A stretch of DNA of 13,376 nucleotides from JAVJRN01 sp047635055 (GTDB lineage: Bacteria > Bacteroidota > Bacteroidia > Cytophagales > Cyclobacteriaceae). The DNA lies in the NCBI GenBank assembly GCA_047635055.1, contig JBLIIJ010000097.1, positions 1-13,376 on the forward strand, given 5' to 3'. The notes beneath the pieces were generated by a model, which was not told the DNA's origin, made no database searches, and saw only the letters and a program-made list of their open reading frames with translations. Positions within the stretch are counted from its first letter, which is position 1; each line of letters opens with the position of its first letter. Positions 7,733 to 13,376 of this stretch are shown here, one piece after another. Both the position numbers and the translations under genes were made by a program.

Positions 7733-8626
7733 CTATTTCAAAGTTAATATCTGATCGATAATCAAATCCTTATGAGACCAGGGGATAAAGTGTCCAGCTC
7801 CATCAATAATTACTTGAGTAACTAAGGAATCAATCATCATTTTCTTTGCGAAATATGCATTTTGAACTGGCACGAGTTGATCATCCGTGCCATGTATGAT
7901 AATAGTTTTTGCTGAAATACCTTTCCAATATGGGATCATTAATTCGAGTTCAGTCTTTAATGGTAAAATTTCCTCATTGCTCACCCAAAAAGCTGTGGGC
8001 ATGACAGCACCAATTATTTTGGTCTTAAACCAAGTTCTATACCATTCATATTTTTCCATTTCCGGATCTATGGAAGGAGCCAGCAAGACAAGACCGTCTA
8101 CTTCTTCGGGATAATCCATCGCCATTCTAGCAACTACTGGTCCTCCCAAAGAATGTCCAATCCAAATCTGCTTTTTATACTTACCTGCAATGGCCTCTTT
8201 AATTAAACTTACCTGAGTTTTGATACTTGTCTCAGGCATCCCATAATCTGATGCCCCATATCCCGGGCGATCAACGGAGATAATATCAAATTCACTTAAT
8301 AGCTTCTCACTTTTAAAGTAATCTATAAAGGCACTCCAAGACCCAGGTGATCCATGTACAAATATTAAAACACTATTTTTTGACTTAGGAGTGTGGATAT
8401 AATGTATATAACGCTCCCCTATCTTTATTGTATCAGATATTGGACTCAATTTTTCATTCTCAAATGCTTCTTGCAACTCATCCAAATCCATCCGAAAATT
8501 CATACAGCTGGTTATACCAATCATGACGAACAAGAAAATATATCCTTTCACGATAGGTGAAACGATCCACCTTTTCAATAGTTCGATAATGTTTATGATC
8601 AATTTCAAGTAAGTCGTCTTGTTCAT
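7733..8626 (-). CDS. Alpha/beta hydrolase, predicted lipoprotein
   Basis: Alpha/beta-hydrolase fold enzyme of about 297 aa from the ATG at 8626. It has the oxyanion segment HGSPGSW, VDRPGYGASD, nucleophile elbow GHSLGG (Ser159), acid HGTDDQLVP (Asp249) and GAGHF (His279), so the triad is complete. A hydrophobic stretch ending ITSC (Cys41) looks like a lipobox, placing the enzyme in the periplasm or on the outer membrane. The substrate cannot be read from the sequence; esterases, C-C hydrolases and haloperoxidase-like enzymes share these motifs. The start is uncertain. The frame stays open to a TTG at 8692 (319 aa), but that adds a charged segment. A GTG 15 codons before the Cys (M/VKGYIFLFVMIGITSC) would give the most typical lipoprotein signal. 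The gene diverges from the sulfotransferase-like gene and converges with the MORN gene. Confidence 0.87.
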   Translation of the reverse strand: MNKTTYLKLIINIIELLKRWIVSPIVKGYIFLFVMIGITSCMNFRMDLDELQEAFENEKLSPISDTIKIGERYIHYIHTPKSKNSVLIFVHGSPGSWSAFIDYFKSEKLLSEFDIISVDRPGYGASDYGMPETSIKTQVSLIKEAIAGKYKKQIWIGHSLGGPVVARMAMDYPEEVDGLVLLAPSIDPEMEKYEWYRTWFKTKIIGAVMPTAFWVSNEEILPLKTELELMIPYWKGISAKTIIIHGTDDQLVPVQNAYFAKKMMIDSLVTQVIIDGAGHFIPWSHKDLIIDQILTLK

Positions 8627-8710
8627 GAGATTATACCGGGAAATAATGCTTTTTAAATGTTTCAGGTCTTTCTTACCTTCACAGCTCAACAAGATATAAA
8701 CTAATCGTGC

Positions 8711-9421
8711 ATGATTCTTAATCTTATTTCATCACCTAGAAATGTTTCAACTGCATTAATGTATTCTTTTGCCAACAGGAAAGACATGTTTGCGGTAGAT
8801 GAGCCATTTTATGCCTATTATCTAGAGAAAACGGGTGCTTTACATCCGGGAAGAGAAGAAATTATTAGCTCGCAAAAATCTGATTACTCCGAAGTTGTAA
8901 AAGAAATCGAAATTGCTGGTGGTTCTAATGATCATATTTTTATAAAGAATATGGCCCATCATCTTATTGATATGGATCTAGACTTTGTTTCAAATTGGTG
9001 CAACATTATTTTGATCAGAAACCCAAAACAACTGATTGCTTCCTTTGCTCAAGTAATAAAAAACCCAAAACAAGCTGATATTGGGATTAAAAGGCAATTT
9101 GAAATAGTCCAATTTTTAAAATCTCAAAACCATGAATTCCATATTCTGGATTCAGGCATTTTATTAGAAAATCCAGAAAAAATTCTGTCCATCCTCTGTC
9201 GTAAAGTGGGGATTCCAATGAGTAGTAAAATGCTCAGCTGGACGCCTCATCAATGTTCACAAGACGGTATCTGGGCAAAATATTGGTATGCCAATGTTCA
9301 TCAGTCTTCTGGTTTTAGTAAACAACCTACATCTTCGCGCAGACTTCCCGAGGATTGTGTTACATTATACGAGGAATCAAAAAAATATTACAACGAACTA
9401 ATAAGCTTAGCTATTAAATAA
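8711..9421 (+). CDS. Sulfotransferase-like P-loop protein
   Basis: 236 aa, soluble, no signal peptide. Residues 7-20 (SSPRNVSTALMYSF) resemble the 5'-phosphosulfate-binding loop of PAPS-dependent sulfotransferases (the PRSxST form). ILIRNPKQLIASF (100-112) resembles the 3'-phosphate-binding strand-helix motif. Length is at the short end for the family. A distinctive C-terminal part (SWTPHQCSQDGIWAKYWYANV, about 176-196) probably belongs to this subfamily. The gene abuts the class IV aminotransferase: TAA at 9419-9421, next ATG at 9422. I recall that plant 'branched-chain-amino-acid aminotransferase-like' proteins fuse these two domains in this order, which supports joint function. Whether it transfers sulfate or binds another nucleotide ligand is unknown. 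The ATG at 8711 is the natural start because the P-loop begins within ten residues. Confidence 0.82.
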   Translation: MILNLISSPRNVSTALMYSFANRKDMFAVDEPFYAYYLEKTGALHPGREEIISSQKSDYSEVVKEIEIAGGSNDHIFIKNMAHHLIDMDLDFVSNWCNIILIRNPKQLIASFAQVIKNPKQADIGIKRQFEIVQFLKSQNHEFHILDSGILLENPEKILSILCRKVGIPMSSKMLSWTPHQCSQDGIWAKYWYANVHQSSGFSKQPTSSRRLPEDCVTLYEESKKYYNELISLAIK

Positions 9422-10321
9422 ATGTTACAAAAATTCAACCCTAAGAATGAAAACATCCAGATATGGATTGGTGATCGACTTTACTCAAGAGAAGATGCAA
9501 AAATATCAGTTTTTGACAGTACCGTTCAAGGTGGCGATGCAGTTTGGGAAGGATTAAGAGTTTATGAAGACGGTATTTTCTGTTTATCGTCACATTTAAC
9601 TCGCATGCAAGAATCAGCTAAGGCCTTGGCCTTTGCATCTGTACCCAACATTGAGTTCATTCGGTCTGCGATTAATCAAACGCTCTTGGCTAATGGCATG
9701 ACCAAAGACGCACACATACGCCTCACCTTGTCTCGTGGAGATAAAGTCACCTCTGGCATGGATCCACGCGTAAACCAATCAGGACCTTGTCTTATTGTTT
9801 TAGCTGAATGGAAACCCCCTGTTTATGATAATCAATCAGGGATAAAAGTGATTACTTCTACTCAACGGAGGAATAGTCCGCAATTTCTCGATTCAAAAAT
9901 CCATCACAATAATTTACTGAATAATATCTTAGCAAAAATACAGGCTAACTATGCAAATGTAGACGCGGCAATCATGCTCGATCATCAAGGTTTTGTGGCA
10001 GAACTGAACGATACAAACATGTTCATGACCAAGAATGGTAAGTTATATACGCCTTTTGCGGATGCCTGTTTACCAGGGATAACTCGCGGATTAGTCATGG
10101 AACTAGCACATAAAGAAGGCATTGAATGTGAAGAAAGAAATCTTAGTTTGGTTGACTTTTATAATGCAGATCAAGCTTTCGCCACTGGAACAATGGGGGA
10201 ATTGACACCAATCGTTGAAATTGACGGAAGAAAAGTAGAGAATAATTTCACGAAAAATATCCTAGAAATATTGAATAATTCATTTAAAGCGTCCATTCCA
10301 TCATTGTGTGAAAAACTTTAA
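9422..10321 (+). CDS. Class IV PLP-dependent aminotransferase (BCAT / D-amino-acid transaminase superfamily)
   Basis: Cytosolic fold-type IV PLP enzyme of 299 aa, the usual length for the family. Lys159 in LDSKIHHNN is the predicted Schiff-base lysine, and Glu194 in VAELNDTNMF the conserved glutamate near the pyridine nitrogen. PGITRGLVMELA (218-229) and ATGTMGELTPI (254-264) form the phosphate-binding parts, and DSTVQGGDAVWEGLRVY (32-48) is the N-terminal signature. The family moves amino groups between 2-oxo acids and branched-chain, D- or other amino acids. The SKIHHNNLLNNILA active-site segment differs from classical IlvE and is closer to what I recall of the plant fused proteins, so the substrate is left open. 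The start follows the upstream stop with no gap. The 3' end overlaps the convergent DUF4249 gene by 4 bp (TTAA). Confidence 0.9.
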   Translation: MLQKFNPKNENIQIWIGDRLYSREDAKISVFDSTVQGGDAVWEGLRVYEDGIFCLSSHLTRMQESAKALAFASVPNIEFIRSAINQTLLANGMTKDAHIRLTLSRGDKVTSGMDPRVNQSGPCLIVLAEWKPPVYDNQSGIKVITSTQRRNSPQFLDSKIHHNNLLNNILAKIQANYANVDAAIMLDHQGFVAELNDTNMFMTKNGKLYTPFADACLPGITRGLVMELAHKEGIECEERNLSLVDFYNADQAFATGTMGELTPIVEIDGRKVENNFTKNILEILNNSFKASIPSLCEKL

Positions 10322-11403
10322 TTGGTATTTACCCAATAACCCGGTCTGATGATTGAACTTCTAGGCAAAAGCAAACAATCAAGACAAGTATCACTATAAA
10401 ATTCACGGTCTTCAAACCCCTCTAAAAAGATACAAGCGTCAGAAAAGGGAAAAACAATATTTTTTAGTTCACTTGGAAATACGGCTATTCTTGTAGTATC
10501 CATCAATACTGCTTGGAAGAAACCTTGAACGGGTTCTTCTGGATCAGAAAGTGGTTCTATATTTCCAAGTGCCCTTCCTGGTGGTGTATCAAACAGGGAT
10601 CCAACATTTTCTGCCAAAGACTCAATACTCTTCATATATTCATAATTCTCTTCAGAAATTGACAATTGATAAAGAGAGAATATATGCTTGGTAGCGAACG
10701 ATTTATCAAGGGTTCTCGCGAATAATCGATTAACTCGAAAGGTATCAGGGGTATATCCGACCGTGGTGAATATGTTGATCTTCTCCACACCAATCGGCTC
10801 TGTGATATAGCACGGAGGTGGTGTTACATTATTGAATTCTGGAAAATCGGTTGGCTTGTACTCATACGTTTCTTCACCGTTCCAAAGTAAAAAAACTGGA
10901 TCAGTACTCTCTGGCCTTGTTGTGAATCCAACTTCTACACCATTGGTTTCTACGTCAGTTCCCAAGTTAGTGGTCGTTATGGCTTTTACCTGCCGCCAAT
11001 GCATTTGATCATTGGAACCAATAGAAGGCATTCTGTCTGGTTTAGAACGATAAGACCTTCCATCTGGTAACAACACTTCAATATGATATGATCTGCCTGG
11101 AAAACCTTTTACTACATTTCCCTCGCAGGTATACGTACCATCTTGGTTGTCTTGAAACGCTTCTCTTGATCCACCATCATCGAACATTACTACCTTGGCA
11201 TTTAGAAAAGGCGTGGGCGGTGTACCCAAAAAGGATGTCTGCCTAATTTCTACCATATAAGGACCGTTAGACTGATTGATATATCCTGCAATTATCAATT
11301 GATTCACACTCGACCTATCTTCCTTAAAATCGAACCTCGACTCACACTGGTTGAAAACCAAAAGAATCGCTAGGTAGCTTATAAAATATAATATCTGTTT
11401 CAC
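10318..11403 (-). CDS. DUF4249 domain-containing lipoprotein (copy 1, intact)
   Basis: 361 aa, starting with GTG (no ATG nearby). Residues 1-19 are a signal peptide and Cys20 (VFNQC) the likely lipid-modified cysteine; Gln at -1 is unusual for a lipobox. The body matches DUF4249: ESRFDFKED after the Cys, GYINQSNGPYMVEI, then a beta-sandwich-like N-terminal half. Family landmarks follow: KPTDFPEFNNVTPPPCY (about 183-199), KHIFSLYQ, GSLFDTPPGRALGN (268-281), and a C-terminal CLDC (340-343) ending RPGYW. Besides the lipid Cys, residues 198, 324, 340 and 343 are shared with the two paralogues, suggesting two disulfides. DUF4249 genes usually sit next to a TonB-dependent receptor and are thought to be its surface partner; no function is proven. 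It is last in the array and overlaps the convergent aminotransferase gene by 4 bp. Confidence 0.88.
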   Translation of the reverse strand: MKQILYFISYLAILLVFNQCESRFDFKEDRSSVNQLIIAGYINQSNGPYMVEIRQTSFLGTPPTPFLNAKVVMFDDGGSREAFQDNQDGTYTCEGNVVKGFPGRSYHIEVLLPDGRSYRSKPDRMPSIGSNDQMHWRQVKAITTTNLGTDVETNGVEVGFTTRPESTDPVFLLWNGEETYEYKPTDFPEFNNVTPPPCYITEPIGVEKINIFTTVGYTPDTFRVNRLFARTLDKSFATKHIFSLYQLSISEENYEYMKSIESLAENVGSLFDTPPGRALGNIEPLSDPEEPVQGFFQAVLMDTTRIAVFPSELKNIVFPFSDACIFLEGFEDREFYSDTCLDCLLLPRSSIIRPGYWVNTN

Positions 11404-11408
11404 TCTGC

Positions 11409-11431
11409 TGATTAATAGTTTTGGTTAATCA
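11409..11431 (-). repeat. Intercistronic 7-bp inverted repeat between two DUF4249 genes
   Basis: On the plus strand TGATTAA (11409-11415) and TTAATCA (11425-11431) are perfect reverse complements with a 9-nt loop. The right arm contains the original TGA stop (11429-11431) of the middle DUF4249 gene, and the left arm ends 6 nt before the GTG start of the next gene. There is no T-tract, so it is not a typical terminator; it may modulate mRNA stability or translation of the last gene. Confidence 0.4.
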
Positions 11432-12511
11432 ATATTGTATCCAATAGTCTGGACGGCCAAGGCCTCTAGATATCAAACCACAATTATTGCAAATTTCACT
11501 CTAATCCAAAAAACTTGGTCTACGTGGATCGTAAAGACAATCATCCATAATAAAAGTTTCAAGGTTGGTCGGATAGATAGCTATTCTAGTAGTATCTGCT
11601 ATAACTCTGCCAAAATACCCCAAAGGACTATCATAGCCGTCAGTGATTGATTTTATATTTCCTAGAGCCTGCCCAGGAGGTGTATCAAATAATGAACCTG
11701 TATTTTCCACTAAGGCCTCAATTGCGGTCAAGTATTGATAATGATCTCGTGTATGCGAAAATCCATAAACCGAGAAAATATGCTTTCGCAAAAAAGAATC
11801 GTCAATTTCTCGCCAGAATATCTCATCAATCCGAAACTCATCTACTAAGAAACCTACGGTTGAAAATATATTGATCTCTTCTGTACCATAAGACTGTTGG
11901 ATATAACAAGGTGGAGGAATACTGCCAAAAGGGTCAGGAAAATCCGTGGGCACAAATTGATAAACCTCCTCGCCTACCCAGGAAAGGAATAATGGTTGAT
12001 TTGGTATCGATTCAAAAGTGGAAGTAAGTGAAATACCAACCATTGGTATCTTAAAATCTGTGCCTAAATCTGACGTTAAAGTTCTTTGGTATTCCCTCCA
12101 ATCGAGCCTATTTTCCACAATATTACTCGGCATAGTCACCCAGTCAGATTTATATTTTGCAGAAGGCAATTCAACAGAAAGAAAGTAGTCACCTTCCGGT
12201 GTTCCAAACGCTGCTCCTTTTATTGATTGATATTTACCGGATGTAACTTCTTTGAGTTGTAGAGCGGTACTATCACTATTGAAAATTTGAACAATGGCTC
12301 GACTAATTGGTGTGGGTGCTCCCGAAGCAGATAATTGAGATAAATTGACAACATATGGATTGTTTCCTTGATGAATATAACCATCAACGATAATTCTTGC
12401 GTTATCAACCCTTTCTGTTTTAAAATCAAATTGCTCCTCGAAACTTGTCAAAGTCAATAACAGCGCTATTACCCCAAACTTAGTCGGTTCAATTTTTGTC
12501 TCTCTTTTCAA
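11429..12511 (-). pseudogene. DUF4249 family protein, copy 2, interrupted by an in-frame TAG and lacking the lipobox cysteine
   Basis: The reading frame covers DUF4249 from FDFKTERVDNARIIVDGYI through FVPTDFPDPFGSIPPPCY and GSLFDTPPGQALGN to DDCLY, then meets TAG at 11501-11503. Beyond it the same frame continues for 23 codons (SEI, CNNC, ... RPDYWIQY) to TGA at 11429-11431, restoring the conserved family tail. Both paralogues encode Tyr at the stop position (Y-x-x-x-C-x-x-C), so one substitution TAT/TAC to TAG explains it. The signal sequence also ends LTLTSF-EEQFDF where a lipoprotein would have Cys: codon TTC at 12440-12442 against an expected TGC/TGT. There is no ATG; TTG at 12511 gives MKRETK... 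and a TTGA overlap with the upstream stop, while TTG at 12523 is the alternative. As read, a 336-340-aa product could still be made. A sequencing error is possible for either site but less likely for both. Confidence 0.75.
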
Positions 12512-13376
12512 TATCTTAACCAATAGTCAGGTTGATCATACGAACTTCGAGGAACTAATAAACATTTAACGCAAAGGGGATCATAATCTCTATTGAAGCC
12601 ACCTCTATAAAGGCATTCTTCATAGATAAAAGTCTCTATCTGACTCGGATAAATAGCTATTCGTGCAGTATCTGAAAGATATGCAGAAAAGTACCCTTCA
12701 GGATCGATATCGGTTCCTTCCATAGCTGTAAAATTCCCAAAAACTTGCCCTGGTGGTGTGTCAAACAATGAACCTGTGTTTTCTACCAATGACTCTACCC
12801 CTTTCAAATAAGTATAATATTGCTCGGAAATTGCGTGCTGATAAATCGAGAAAATATGTTTTCTTACAAAAGAGTCATCTATTTCGCGCCAGAAAATCTC
12901 CTCTATATTTAATCGATTACCAGTAAAATTCAGGTTGGAGAATAAATTAATCTGTTCGGTACCCAAAAGCTGTGTGACATAGCATGGTGGCGGAATACTC
13001 CCGAATGGATCAGGAAAATCTGTTGGTACAAATTGAAAAGTTTCTTCACCAATCCAATTAAAATAGTGTGGTTTATTTGTCTCAGGTAGCGTAACATCAA
13101 GGTTGATACTCACAACTGGCAAATCAAAATCCAACCCAAAATCAGAGGAAAATGCTTTCAAATATTCGTTCCATGTCATCCTATGACTTGCCGAAATTTT
13201 CGGAATAGTATCGGCCATTGATCGGTATTTCTCACCTGACAATAAAGTAACCTCAACATGATAAGCCAAACCCGGCTGGCCTATTATCTCTTCGCTATCA
13301 TTGATATAAACACCAGGGTCTGTTTCTCTAAAAAGACTACTATTGTTTTCTTGATCTTTTAACGCTATTGATGCAC
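12508..13376 (-). CDS. DUF4249 domain-containing protein (copy 3), 5' end beyond the window
   Basis: The frame is open from the right window edge to TGA at 12508-12510, about 288 residues visible. Residues read upstream of the first possible internal start (TTG at 13269), such as ASIALKDQENN and GVYINDSEEIIGQPG, align with the N-terminal half of copy 1 (DGTYTCEGNVVKGFPG). The gene is therefore cut by the window, not truncated, and the signal peptide is missing. Landmarks: SINLDVTLPETNKPHYFNWI, then FVPTDFPDPFGSIPPPCY, EIFWREIDDSFVRKHIFS, GSLFDTPPGQVFGN and a C-terminal CVKC ending QPDYWLRY. It is clearly closer to copy 2 than to copy 1. It is upstream of copy 2, whose TTG start overlaps its stop by 4 bp, which suggests co-translation. 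A TonB-dependent receptor gene further upstream is expected from the family's usual context. Confidence 0.88.
   Translation of the reverse strand, partial: ASIALKDQENNSSLFRETDPGVYINDSEEIIGQPGLAYHVEVTLLSGEKYRSMADTIPKISASHRMTWNEYLKAFSSDFGLDFDLPVVSINLDVTLPETNKPHYFNWIGEETFQFVPTDFPDPFGSIPPPCYVTQLLGTEQINLFSNLNFTGNRLNIEEIFWREIDDSFVRKHIFSIYQHAISEQYYTYLKGVESLVENTGSLFDTPPGQVFGNFTAMEGTDIDPEGYFSAYLSDTARIAIYPSQIETFIYEECLYRGGFNRDYDPLCVKCLLVPRSSYDQPDYWLRY

Noticed and set aside
8674..8681. TACCTTCA as a -7 element for the sulfotransferase-like gene
   Set aside because: Two mismatches to TAnnTTTG and no TTG at the right upstream distance; a promoter must exist in this divergent gap but I cannot place it.
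10311..10337. Minus-strand terminator at the end of the DUF4249 array (ATTGG/CCAAT stem, then TAAAG and five T)
   Set aside because: The stem is 5 bp, AT-rich and separated from the T-run; it also overlaps coding sequence on both strands. Suggestive only.
11501..11503. Recoding of TAG as an amino acid in this organism
   Set aside because: TAG ends other genes here at their expected family ends (both OmpA-family genes, the FabH-like gene and the hydrolase), so TAG is an ordinary stop in this genome; the site in the DUF4249 copy is gene-specific.
11435..11874. Plus-strand open frames opposite the middle DUF4249 gene
   Set aside because: They are antisense shadows of a frame with clear family motifs; they have no recognisable domains, signal peptides or supporting promoter.

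Overview
The window looks like chromosomal DNA of a member of the Bacteroidota, probably a Cytophagales-type marine or soil bacterium. The evidence is AT-rich DNA, DUF4249 lipoproteins (a family known from this phylum), OmpA proteins built as TPR + beta-propeller + CarboxypepD_reg-like + OmpA_C, MORN-type YwqK repeats, no visible Shine-Dalgarno sequences, and promoter-like TTG...TAnnTTTG elements typical of the phylum. The genus is not determined. I see no RNA gene, insertion sequence, phage gene or CRISPR array.

Layout from left to right. Positions 1-517 hold no recognisable gene. Two tandem paralogous OmpA-family envelope proteins follow (518-2608 and 2671-4620), with the same domain order as the type IX secretion accessory protein PorE. 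Next is a tight plus-strand cluster: a FabH-type ketoacyl-ACP synthase III (4667-5674), a conserved-looking protein of unknown function that starts 1 bp later with TTG (5676-6269), and an exported MORN/YwqK-repeat protein overlapping it by 8 bp (6262-7593). A minus-strand alpha/beta hydrolase, probably a lipoprotein (7733-8626), lies back to back with a plus-strand pair: a small sulfotransferase-like protein (8711-9421) directly abutted by a class IV PLP aminotransferase (9422-10321). The last 3 kb, on the minus strand, holds three tandem DUF4249 lipoprotein genes. The middle one appears broken and the third runs off the right edge.

Most of the products are exported: two putative peptidoglycan-anchored OmpA proteins, the MORN protein, a lipoprotein hydrolase and the DUF4249 set. 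The DUF4249 array is probably the downstream part of an outer-membrane uptake locus whose TonB-dependent receptor would lie beyond position 13376 (inference). The sulfotransferase-like/aminotransferase pair is the most interesting metabolic unit, because the same two domains, in the same order, are fused in plant 'branched-chain aminotransferase-like' proteins (from memory). The clearest oddity is the middle DUF4249 gene. It has lost its lipobox cysteine (Phe in its place) and carries an in-frame TAG where both neighbours encode Tyr, while the conserved C-terminal tail remains readable in the same frame after the stop.
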